A DNA stretch of 45,243 nucleotides, taken from NCBI RefSeq assembly GCF_004348735.1, contig NZ_SMKT01000064.1:1-45243 (forward strand). Direction: 5' to 3'. Below, piece after piece: positions 1 through 7,182 of this stretch. Under the pieces are notes generated by a model. It was not told the origin of the DNA. It ran no database searches and saw only the letters and a list, made by a program, of their open reading frames with translations. The position numbers were made by a program, and so were the translations under genes. Every line of letters starts with the position of its first letter. Position 1 is the first letter of the stretch. Origin of the DNA: Actinomadura sp. KC06 (GTDB taxonomy: Bacteria; Actinomycetota; Actinomycetes; Streptosporangiales; Streptosporangiaceae).

Positions 1-35
1 GACAGACCCCAACAGCCTCAGCCGGGAGGGGGGCG

Positions 36-84
36 TGGGGGGCGAAGCCCCCCCACATCGAGGGTCCGGGGGTCGCCCCCCGGG
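36..84. terminator. Two consecutive GC-rich hairpins
   Basis: A perfect stem TGGGGGGC/GCCCCCC with a GAA loop (36-55) is followed by a second stem CCGGGGG/CCCCCCGG with a TCG loop (66-83). Neither has a T-run, which is usual for actinobacterial terminators. They probably end a transcript entering from the left of the window. No gene lies in the first 250 bases. Confidence 0.5.
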
Positions 85-207
85 CAAACACAACGAAGGA
101 GTGGCGGGGAAGGAGCCAACGGCTCCGACCACACCACTCCCAACTCGTTCGCGGGCCACCGACGAAACTCCTTGACCAGCAGGAACACGGCCCCCGCCAG
201 GCCCCAG

Positions 208-242
208 ATTCCACGCTAAGAAAGATCATTTTCCACGACCCG
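208..242. repeat. Imperfect direct repeat, copy 1
   Basis: About 34 bases beginning ATTCCACGCT and containing AAGATCAT match the segment at 5521-5554 in the same orientation at roughly 27-28 positions. The core of each copy is a small imperfect palindrome around GATC. The two copies flank the block 243-5520. Confidence 0.45.
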
Positions 243-279
243 TTTCGAGTGCCGTCGTCGAGGAGGACCTGGTGTTGCG

Positions 280-815
280 ATGACTGTGCCGCGCAGACAG
301 TTGCGCCCGGTCTCGTGGTGGTGGGTGGTGCTCAGCGTCGCCGCCGTCGGCGGAGTGGTCTGGGCCTCTACCTGGTGACTGCTCGCCAAACCCAGGGACT
401 GAACGGGCTTGCCAAGGCGACCGCCCGAATGGATGCGATCAAGACCGGACTCAGCATTGGCGTGGGTACCGGCGGCACCGTCGCGCTCCTGCTGGCCATG
501 CGTCGCCAAGGGCTCAGCGAACGAGAACAAGCCCACCGTGAAGAGGTGGCAGTCACGACGCAGACCCACGCTGAACGAGTGGCTTCGGCGAGCGAGCACG
601 ACGTTGCTGAAAGACGCGTCACCGAGCTCTACACCGCAGCCGCCGACCGATTCGGCAGCGACAAGGCGCCCGTGCGGCTGGCGGGCCTGTACGCCCTGGA
701 ACGTCTTGCCCAGGACACCCCCGCTCAACGGCAGACCATTGTCAACGTCATCTGCGCCTACCTGCGCGTGCCCTCCCACCCGAGTGCCCGACTCCTTGCT
801 CAGCAGAAGAATTAG
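280..815 (+). pseudogene. Truncated, frameshifted membrane-anchored pentapeptide-type protein
   Basis: An AGGAGG site at 261-266 precedes the ATG at 280, which reads basic residues followed by one membrane segment (WWWVVLSVAAVGGVV). That frame stops at about 378. The continuation lies in the next frame: a second hydrophobic stretch (GLSIGVGTGGTVALLL), then a coiled region and AERRVTELYTAAADRFGSDK..VRLAGLYALERLAQD..R. From memory this is the N-terminal signature of actinobacterial pentapeptide-repeat membrane proteins. One missing base near 375 explains the break. The pentapeptide repeats that should follow the signature are absent and the reading frame ends at 815, so the gene is both frameshifted and truncated. 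I infer it is dead. The 240 bases after it carry only a short open stretch ending KRQIEAIARKIPRVLPDD at 1074, perhaps a remnant of another gene. Confidence 0.6.
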
Positions 816-1055
816 CGGCGCTGTCACCCGAGGCGAAAGTCGTAGCTATGGCCGAGGACGCAGCGGATGCTGGGCATTGGGAACAGGAGCGAGTAGTCCG
901 TCTCACTCCACTCCGGATGGTGCGAGGCCCCGCTCCAGAGAAGCCCGCCCGAAAGAGGAGCGCGTCCACGAAGCAGAAAGAGCCCAACCGCTGACGAAGC
1001 GTCAGATCGAGGCGATCGCGCGCAAGATCCCTCGGGTCTTGCCGGATGACATGCT

Positions 1056-1386
1056 CTACTTCGACCTCGGCTGAGGACCGTTGTGGCGGCTGGTGATCCG
1101 GCGACTTCGCCGCAACGGCGCGGCTGAGGCACTGGGCAATGACTGGCTTGAGAACTCGATGACATTGCCCTCCGTAGTGCTGGCCCCGGTATCAAGGACG
1201 GCGTTGCGGACCTTCGCTCGCCGGTAGTTGCGAAGCAGGTCGCCGAGTTGGTCGCCGTCATACCGTGCGGCGAACAGGAGCGAGGAGAAACACCTCAGGC
1301 CGGTTCGTGCGTCCACCGGCGTCGGTGGCTCGTTGAACGAGCGCGTCGAGCCGCTGGTCTAAGGCAAGCGGTAGCCGAAAGGGCAT
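1056..1386 (-). pseudogene. Frameshifted small ribbon-helix-helix-like protein
   Basis: The minus strand reads MPFRLPLALDQRLDALVQRA then TDAGGRTNRPEV from the ATG at 1386. After a one-base frame change near 1285-1295 it continues as SSLLFAARYDGDQLGDLLRN and YRRAKVRNAVL. The joined sequence has the length and amphipathic pattern of a short DNA-binding protein, with a helix-turn around R..RPEVFSSLLFA, resembling ribbon-helix-helix/CopG-like or chromosomal-associated antitoxin-like proteins. The two halves belong together because each fills the gap left by the other. No partner gene is evident. An in-frame ATG at 1443 is an alternative start. The family assignment is weak; the frame break is the firmer observation. 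Confidence 0.4.
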
Positions 1387-1478
1387 CTGCCGATCTCGGC
1401 TTGAGTCAAGCCCGTTCATCAGCATCCACCGTGTGTCTGGCATCTGGCTTTGTCGGTCCGAGGATGTAGGTTAGATAT

Positions 1479-1937
1479 ATGCTTGTTCGTGGTCTATCAG
1501 ACCTGGTCGTCACCATCATGACGGCTGGGGATGTGGCCGCGCTAGACGCTCATGATCCAGTGCTAGCTCACGAGGCACTGGTCAGCCTCGCCCGTCAGCG
1601 GACGAACGCGGCCGAGTCGGTACTGCTGCGGTACGCCGTAACGATCGATACCCGCCCGGACCCTGACGTGGGCCTTCGAGTGGCGGGGCTGACCCGCGCG
1701 ACGTGGGACGCGGCTGCTGCCGGACATCTCGATCCGATCGCCGACGGCCGGCAGGCATGGTTCGGCCTGACCCCGTCCGCGAAACTCCGGTTTACCGCCG
1801 TGCTCAGGCGACTGCCATCAACAGAGCGGGCATGTCTTCACACCGTAGGGGCCTTCTGGGCTTCCCGATCAACGTCGTTGAAGAACTTTGCGAGCTCGCC
1901 CGGAGATCCGTCGCTGCGACGCTTCAGCTTGGCGTAG
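1479..1937 (+). CDS. Orphan hypothetical protein, 3' end probably truncated
   Basis: I do not recognise this gene. It opens about 152 codons with good coding bias from about 1518 (in-frame ATG, MTAGDVAALDAHDPVL) to about 1830, giving an acidic, alanine-rich helical protein. After about 1830 the composition changes and the frame runs antisense through the 3' end of the convergent kinase gene (1838-2956). This suggests that an insertion or deletion joined a truncated gene to the kinase unit and that the last 35 or so residues are not original. The start could be 1479 or 1518; neither has a strong ribosome-binding site. Confidence 0.35.
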   Translation: MLVRGLSDLVVTIMTAGDVAALDAHDPVLAHEALVSLARQRTNAAESVLLRYAVTIDTRPDPDVGLRVAGLTRATWDAAAAGHLDPIADGRQAWFGLTPSAKLRFTAVLRRLPSTERACLHTVGAFWASRSTSLKNFASSPGDPSLRRFSLA

Positions 1938-2956
1938 TGCCGCCACTTGCCGTTGCTTCGGCGCCATCGAGCCGTTAGCTCGACCATGCCTTTGTTCCTG
2001 CCGCGATCGATGTCCTTGGCGCTGACTTCGAGGTGCAATTGTCGTGGGCGAGGAACGTCACCCGGCCATGATCCATTCCACGTGCCGAGGAGGCCGCTGC
2101 CCGACCCACGCCGCCAGTCGACCACACGAAGGTCCCTCAACTTCCGCAAGGCGGATGCAGCATCGGCGGGACGCCTCTCGGCGTCGCGGTTAGAGAGCGA
2201 GCGAACGAATGTAGCCAGTGGCTTGGGCACCCACGGCGCTAGCTCGAAGTAGCGGTCCGCAAGGGAGCGGCGCCCTTCGGCCAGGCGGCGATCGATGTCG
2301 TTGCGGTCCAGGTCTTCGTACGGGAATGGCCCGTTCAGCATCTCGACCATGGTGACGCCGAGCGCGTACAGGTCAGACCTCGCGGTGACCAACCCGGTGG
2401 ACGCTTCCGGCGCTCTGTACAGGGGCGAGCCAACGTGGCCGTCGGCGCCGCCTGTCGCGGGGTTGAGTCTGGCGGCGCTGCCGAGGTCGCCGAGCACGGC
2501 ACGGCGACGCTCGCCATCGAGCAGAATGTTCCCCGGTTTGACATCCCGGTGAAGATAGTGGTGCTGCTCGTGGAGCACCTCTAGGGCCACCAGCACGTCG
2601 TCGGCAATCTGCATCGCTCGCCAGGGCCCGAATTGGTCGAGTTCATTCAGCGCAGTCAGAACGCTTCCACCTGGGTGGTACTCGGTTGTGAACGTGATTG
2701 CGTCTAGATGCTTACGCGCCGGGTCGGGGTCCCACTGGGCTTCCCAGACCTTCAAGATCCGTGTGTGCTCGATGCTCTTCAGCAGATTCGGTTCACGCGC
2801 CAACACGTCCGGCATGCCCAGCGTGGAGATCGTTTTTTGCACTATCGGGCACTCGTAGACCTCGTGATAGGTGAGGTAGCACGTCGCTGTGTTGCCCTCG
2901 TCGAGGGTGTGAAGGAAGGAGTAAGTGGGCCGGTCAAGCCGTTCACCTTTGAGCAT
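1838..2956 (-). CDS. Ser/Thr protein kinase with unknown C-terminal domain
   Basis: A Hanks-type kinase of 372 aa. Residues about 10-275 form the kinase domain: a likely ATP-anchoring Lys near K41, catalytic HRDVKPGN at 136-143, and DLG (not DFG) at 157-159, followed by an activation segment with GSPLYRAPE. Residues about 285-372 are a basic C-terminal domain beginning VVDWRRG with tryptophan-rich strands (GTWNGSW, RWRRSNGKWRHY). It has no transmembrane segment, so the protein is probably cytoplasmic. The ATG at 2956 shares one base with the TGA of the upstream RNase H-like gene (TGATG), so the two are translationally coupled. The kinase at 29473-30609 has the same layout, a related start to its C-terminal domain (SDWR) and the same partner gene. 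The substrate is unknown; the partner protein is the obvious candidate. Confidence 0.85.
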   Translation of the reverse strand: MLKGERLDRPTYSFLHTLDEGNTATCYLTYHEVYECPIVQKTISTLGMPDVLAREPNLLKSIEHTRILKVWEAQWDPDPARKHLDAITFTTEYHPGGSVLTALNELDQFGPWRAMQIADDVLVALEVLHEQHHYLHRDVKPGNILLDGERRRAVLGDLGSAARLNPATGGADGHVGSPLYRAPEASTGLVTARSDLYALGVTMVEMLNGPFPYEDLDRNDIDRRLAEGRRSLADRYFELAPWVPKPLATFVRSLSNRDAERRPADAASALRKLRDLRVVDWRRGSGSGLLGTWNGSWPGDVPRPRQLHLEVSAKDIDRGRNKGMVELTARWRRSNGKWRHYAKLKRRSDGSPGELAKFFNDVDREAQKAPTV

Positions 2957-3405
2957 CAGCCCTCCACTGACAGTGCCGCGAGAGCAGCCAAGTCACGCTT
3001 GCCCTTCCAGTTCGGGCTCAACGGGGCCTTCACCACTTGTCCGACATGAGAGTCGAGTCGTCCCGCCTTGGGCAGGCCAAGCCGCGACCGCACCGTACTT
3101 CTGCTCAACTCTTCGCACGGCACGTTATGCTGGGAGGCCGCGACGGCCACGAGCATCTCCAGCCCAAAACGAGCGCGCGCTGCTTTCGTAGGCCATTTTA
3201 CGGTCGGCTCCGGGTCAAGGATGGCGACTCGGCCGACATCGCGTAGTACGCGCTCGCAGTCCTCGATGACTGCAGCGATCTGCGGACCAGGTGCCAGCCC
3301 GGCTGGCAAGCCAAGCCGGTGGGGCTCGGCGTTGACCAAGCTTCCATCCTCAGCCACGGCAAGCCACAGCACTGAACTCGCGTAGTTCACGCCAAGAACT
3401 CTCAT
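2956..3405 (-). CDS. RNase H/RuvC-fold-like small protein, kinase partner
   Basis: A protein of 149 aa starting MRVLGVNYASSVLWLAVAED, the first-strand pattern of RuvC/RNase H-fold proteins, but the usual Asp after the first strand is Asn (GVN). The middle reads RVAILDPEPTVKWP and the end KRDLAALAALSVEG, resembling the last helix of RuvC-like folds with its Asp-Ala pair. The operon protein at 30606-31064 aligns along its whole length: same start, same central strand, and the end TWRDAVLVAWWGLDE. A GGTGGAG ribosome-binding site precedes the ATG. The fold call is pattern-based. With the first acidic residue missing in both copies, I infer a non-catalytic or altered-activity protein. It is co-translated with the kinase. 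Confidence 0.7.
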   Translation of the reverse strand: MRVLGVNYASSVLWLAVAEDGSLVNAEPHRLGLPAGLAPGPQIAAVIEDCERVLRDVGRVAILDPEPTVKWPTKAARARFGLEMLVAVAASQHNVPCEELSRSTVRSRLGLPKAGRLDSHVGQVVKAPLSPNWKGKRDLAALAALSVEG

Positions 3406-3534
3406 GACATCTCCACCCCGAAGTGCCCCTGCTAACAGGGGTTGCCTCCCATGATGACCGGTTGCCGCCAAGAACGGGCGATCCTCGACGACGCGGGGCC
3501 GATTGTGGATACGTCGTTCACAGAATCGGTCGCA

Positions 3535-3561
3535 TCGGTGCCGGGAATCGAACCCGAATCC
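3535..3561 (-). other. tRNA 3'-end-like relic (T-arm)
   Basis: The minus strand contains GGGTTCGATTCCCGGCACCGA, a perfect T-arm with TTCGATT loop and a 3' acceptor half. No matching 5' acceptor (CGGTGCC) or anticodon arm was found in the preceding 100 bases. It looks like a tRNA 3' fragment of the sort left as an attachment half-site by integrating elements. The rest of the 520-base stretch 3406-3927 holds no gene I can support. Confidence 0.35.
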
Positions 3562-3927
3562 TCCGGACGGCTGCCCTCCGCCGCCTCCGCCAAAGCCCGT
3601 TCGCACTTCGGCGCATGTGGAGTGCCGGGTGTGGGACTGGAACGTACCAGTGCGGACTCCGTCGGACCATTCTGGGCGCCGTGCTGATGCACCGAGGGCC
3701 ATCCGCGGGATCAGTCGACGTAAACCGGGGGCGTCCAGGGTGTCGATCGGCAAACCCCACGTCCGTACGCCCCGAGCCGCTGCCTACGCTTGACGTAAGG
3801 CGGGCTCGCCCCAGCCCAATATGCTTGGACACTGATCCGCCTTCAGGTCGAGCACCTGCCCGGCGACTGAGGTGCCCCGGGTTCGATGAGGTCCTTCAAA
3901 CCGCCGTGCCCTTGGCGGGCCCGCTCC

Positions 3928-5211
3928 TCAGTCGACGTGGGCGATCGTCACCCGGATCACCACACTGTCATTGAACCTGATCCCAACTGCCTGGTTGCCG
4001 CCTTGGAAGTCGTTCTCAGAATCTCCGACATCGATGAGCGTCGGGGACAAGTTCAGGCCGGTGAGCCTCCGCCAGGAGTCCCTACCTGCGACATCGTCAG
4101 TTGTAGACAAGCCGAGATCGCACTCCTCACACTCTCCACAGGCCCCGCACTCGGCCATACGCTGTTCTTCACGGGTACGGAACAGGTACTCGATAAGGGC
4201 AGAGGCATATACGAACGCCTGGAAGGGGTTGTCCCTCGGCGGGATTACTGCGTCCGGATGCGCCACGGTGAACACCGCTGTGAACCCGGTCGCGTCCCGT
4301 AGCAAAACCGTCTTGCGCGCCGCGTCTAGGTCCACCCCGTACAGGTCCGCCTCGAAGATCTCGTCGACGATGTCCAGGTTGTTGCGAATGAAGTCGAAGA
4401 GTGTGCGGGCGACGAACTCCTGGGAGACGGTGCCAGGTCGACCGGCCGTCCGCCATTCCTCCAGAGCCAGATCCAGTGGTTCCCACCACCGGTAAGGATG
4501 GAGCCGTGACAACCGAACTCGACCGTCTTCGCCGGTGTGGTCGGCGATCTCGTCCTCGGTCAGCTCGGGAAACCCGAACGGGAAACGGGACAGTTCGGCC
4601 GCCACACCGCCCCAGTCACCGTCGTTGTCGCGGCGTTCGAGCCCCTCGAGGTATTCCCATGGCGGCATGTCGTCCCACGTCTCCTTGCCCTCGCCAAGGG
4701 CAGTGTGCAGCACATACTCCTCTGCCAGGGTCCGGGGGTAGGGTCTCACTCCCGCGCTGATCCGTTTCGCCACGTCCTTGAAGGTGTCGGCGAGCATCTC
4801 GTACCACGCATGGTTGTCATGAACGCGGAACCGCACCGCGTCGGGGAGCTCATCCAGTATGGCGGGCTGCTCTGCCCAATCCGGGGCATCCAGGTCCACG
4901 AGCTGATCACTGGAGACCAGGAGTTGCGCGGCCGTGGCCGGCGTCAAGGAGCTCCCTGCCGTCCCGAAGCACATGTTGAGTCTCCTCACGTGCTCGGCCG
5001 GTTTGACGGCCTCCGGCGACTTCTCCTGCGGCTTACGCTTGACCGTCTTTAGCACCCTTTCGACGGCCGCGCGGGTCTTGGCCGAGACCATCGAAAGATC
5101 ATCCTCAGCCCTTCGCCATGTCGCCACAGAGATCCGCGCTGCTTGAGCCGCCTCAGCCTGCGTCAAACCAGCGCCTTCGCGGCTCGCCCTCACATCCACC
5201 TCGTCCCGCAC
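3928..5211 (-). CDS. XRE-type HTH protein with large acidic C-terminal domain
   Basis: A helix-turn-helix of the XRE type lies at the N-terminus (REGAGLTQAEAAQAARISV then ATWRRAE). It is followed by about 380 residues of unrecognised, acidic, Trp-rich sequence. A late segment carries CGACGECEECDLG, four Cys spaced like a metal-binding knuckle. I prefer the GTG at 5211 because AGAGGGAG sits 8 bases upstream; the frame extends to a GTG at 5256 but those codons lie inside the palindrome at 5229-5265. The gene is monocistronic, transcribed like the kinase unit. The C-terminal domain could be a sensor or effector. I infer an autorepressor from the palindrome over its start region. Confidence 0.65.
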   Translation of the reverse strand: MRDEVDVRASREGAGLTQAEAAQAARISVATWRRAEDDLSMVSAKTRAAVERVLKTVKRKPQEKSPEAVKPAEHVRRLNMCFGTAGSSLTPATAAQLLVSSDQLVDLDAPDWAEQPAILDELPDAVRFRVHDNHAWYEMLADTFKDVAKRISAGVRPYPRTLAEEYVLHTALGEGKETWDDMPPWEYLEGLERRDNDGDWGGVAAELSRFPFGFPELTEDEIADHTGEDGRVRLSRLHPYRWWEPLDLALEEWRTAGRPGTVSQEFVARTLFDFIRNNLDIVDEIFEADLYGVDLDAARKTVLLRDATGFTAVFTVAHPDAVIPPRDNPFQAFVYASALIEYLFRTREEQRMAECGACGECEECDLGLSTTDDVAGRDSWRRLTGLNLSPTLIDVGDSENDFQGGNQAVGIRFNDSVVIRVTIAHVD

Positions 5212-5228
5212 CCCATCAACTCCCTCTT

Positions 5229-5265
5229 GAGTACTCAGTGAGCGCTGAGCGCTCACTGAGTACTC
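5229..5265. promoter_or_regulatory. 37-bp palindromic operator
   Basis: Two perfect 17-base arms, GAGTACTCAGTGAGCGC and its complement, are separated by TGA. Each arm ends in the self-complementary octamer GAGTACTC. The site lies between a minus-strand -10-like TAGTAT (5266-5271, with ACGACA 16 bases further upstream as a possible -35) and the start codon of the XRE gene. It therefore covers the expected transcription start, as expected for autorepression by a dimeric or tetrameric HTH protein. Confidence 0.7.
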
Positions 5266-5271
5266 ATACTA

Positions 5272-6157
5272 TCTCAATCTTCTGAGTTGTCGTTTTCGAC
5301 GACGAGAGCAAGTCTTAAGCCTGGCCAGGCTGCTGTCGGTGCCGAGGGCGGCTGAGTGGCAGAACGACGCTGGACGGCGGGATCTGGCCGGTCTCCGCAG
5401 TCGTGACCCACCCAGGACCACTCTGAACACAGAAACACTGGCAGGCTGGTTGCCTGGACCGTATTGCGTCACTCTCCCATCCCCTCTGAGCTGCACCGTT
5501 CTGGGTAGCCGAGCACGCGGATTCCACGCTTAGGAAGATCATCTTTCACAGCCCGGCGGGCACCCCAGCGGGGAGGAATGGAATTCGCGAGCGTCATACG
5601 TGCCTGTCAGAGTCTTCGCCGGCGTGGCTTTGTGTTCCGCTTGGGCTGAGTGAGGGGTCCGTGGCCGATCACGCTGAGGGCCAAGTCGCGGAGACGACCT
5701 TGAGTACCTAGGGCCGCGCACGGTGGTTTGGCCCGGATCGCTGCCTAGACGCTGATCCGAGCCGGTTCCGGTTTGCGCGAACCCGACTGTGACTGCACCG
5801 CCGTGAGGTTGGGACGACCTGACCTGTGCGACACCCGAGATCGACGTGCGCCCCCGGCACCCAGTCTGGGACCCCCAGTACGGCCGCTCCGACCTCACCG
5901 CCACCACGCCCTCGACCTCCAGTGTCTATGCCGACACCTGCAGTTCCGCGGCCCCAAGTCATGTGACTCCTCGGTTTGCAGGGTCCCGTCCGACCCCGAG
6001 AATCGACCGAATCCAGTTCGGCCACCATCGCGTCTCCCATCCAATTAGGGAGCTCCCGTGGCCCGGTCGCACCCAGCGGCGTCCCGCGAGGGGCAGACAA
6101 CCGCCCCGCGATGCTGCACCCTGGAGAGCCGGACGTCCCGCCGCGTGGAAGGGGAAG
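5272..6157. other. Gene-poor spacer
   Basis: I see no supportable gene in this 0.9-kb stretch. It contains the second copy of the direct repeat (5521-5554). Open frames here lack ribosome-binding sites and coherent codon bias. It may contain debris from past insertions. Confidence 0.5.
5521..5554. repeat. Imperfect direct repeat, copy 2
   Basis: This is the partner of the repeat at 208-242, beginning ATTCCACGCT with AAGATCAT in the core. It is followed by unrelated sequence. It could be a duplicated regulatory site or the scar of an element that spanned 243-5520. Confidence 0.45.
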
Positions 6158-6841
6158 GTGCTGGACGAGGAGATTCACGGGCAGCTGAGCTACCGCCTCG
6201 TCCTCGCCGTGGACATCGAGAGGTACAGCAGCCGCAGCACGCGGGGCCAGTTGCGGACGCAGCGGATAGTGACCCGGGTTCTCGACTCCGCCGCCGGCGT
6301 CGTGGGGCTGGAACGGGACCAGTGGCACAAGCAGGTATTCGGTGACGGGGAGATTGACGTCCTCCCCCCGGGAGTCGATGTCACGCGGGTCGTCGGCGAC
6401 TTCGTTCGCGCTCTCACGACCGTGCTGGGAGAGGTGAACGAGGATCACCTCCGCGAGGACAAGATCCGACTGCGGCTGGCGGTGCATTACGGAGCCGTGG
6501 CGGTCGGTGCCCTCGGTCTCGCCGGGCAGGCCATGATCGTCGCGTCACGGCTCTTGGACTCGGAGCCCCTGCGGCGTGTGCTAAGCGAGCACCCGGATCT
6601 GAATCTGGCGTGTGTCGTGTCCGAGTCCCTCTATCGGGACGCGGTGGCGACGGGTCTATCCGGCCTATCCCCGTCGGCGTTCGAGCCGGTGAGGCTTCAA
6701 GTGAAGGGGCACTCTCTGGGCGGCTACGTCCTTCGGGACCCGGGCGGGCCGCACCGCCCCGCGGACCTGACTCGCCCCGCCTCACGAGAGCCGGACCCAG
6801 ACGATGCCGGGTGGACAGCTCCCGCGCGGCGGCGGGACTGA
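6158..6841 (+). CDS. Class III nucleotide cyclase domain protein
   Basis: A GTG start with a GGAAGGGGA ribosome-binding site gives 227 aa that are nearly all cyclase domain. Both metal-binding Asp are present: D19 in LAVDIERYS and D63 in FGDGEID. RLAVHYGAVAVGALGLAGQ and the Arg of VASRLLDS (R131) match the second half of class III adenylate/guanylate cyclases. It has no membrane or receiver segment, so the enzyme is soluble. The base specificity cannot be read from the sequence. Stand-alone cyclases of this size beside a membrane protein are known from Pycsar antiphage systems (cCMP/cUMP), which makes a signalling-defence role possible; a housekeeping cAMP role is less likely in this setting. 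Neighbours are the small membrane protein (convergent) and the large ATPase (same strand, 340 bases on). Confidence 0.75.
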   Translation: MLDEEIHGQLSYRLVLAVDIERYSSRSTRGQLRTQRIVTRVLDSAAGVVGLERDQWHKQVFGDGEIDVLPPGVDVTRVVGDFVRALTTVLGEVNEDHLREDKIRLRLAVHYGAVAVGALGLAGQAMIVASRLLDSEPLRRVLSEHPDLNLACVVSESLYRDAVATGLSGLSPSAFEPVRLQVKGHSLGGYVLRDPGGPHRPADLTRPASREPDPDDAGWTAPARRRD

Positions 6842-6870
6842 TGGTGGACGCGCACGCGGCGGTGCGCCGC

Positions 6871-7011
6871 TCAGTGGTTCTGGATCCACCAGATGATCAG
6901 CGCGACGAGGCCGCCACCGCAGGCCGCGGCGGCTCCCCGCACGAAGGCGAAGGCGGCCATGCGGGCCAGCCTCCGGGCGAGACGGCGGCGGGAGTTGCCG
7001 TTAGTGGGCAC
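6871..7011 (-). CDS. 46-aa single-pass membrane protein
   Basis: A GTG at 7011 preceded by GGAGGAGGACATC (strong ribosome-binding site) opens a 46-codon gene. The first 17 residues are strongly basic (NSRRRLARRLARM), followed by FAFVRGAAAACGGGLVALII as a hydrophobic span and a short WWIQNH tail. This is a typical small cationic membrane protein, N-terminus inside. It lies convergent to the cyclase and divergent from the ATPase. A toxin-like or cyclic-nucleotide-gated membrane effector role is conceivable but is inference only. Confidence 0.55.
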   Translation of the reverse strand: MPTNGNSRRRLARRLARMAAFAFVRGAAAACGGGLVALIIWWIQNH

Positions 7012-7182
7012 GATGTCCTCCTCCAGGTCGCGGCCTCCGTTTTCGGAGGTGCACGCGCAGCCTCCGTGGTGGCAATCCGGCGGGACCAGGGAAGACGGCT
7101 CCGGGCATCCGGCGGTGAGAAAGGCGCAGGTAGCGCGAGTGCCCGCAATGCCCGCTGCGGGCACTGCGGCTAGCGGGCAGGG

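Noticed and set aside
2044..2055. 12-base match to the tRNA-Leu 3' end (GTGGGCGAGGA)
   Set aside because: It lies inside the kinase gene, is too short for an attachment site and does not extend into the T-arm.
3423..3974. 183-codon plus-strand frame and overlapping frames across the tRNA relic
   Set aside because: Protein sequences of this kind arise from reading through tRNA-like DNA in reverse; there is no coding bias or start signal.
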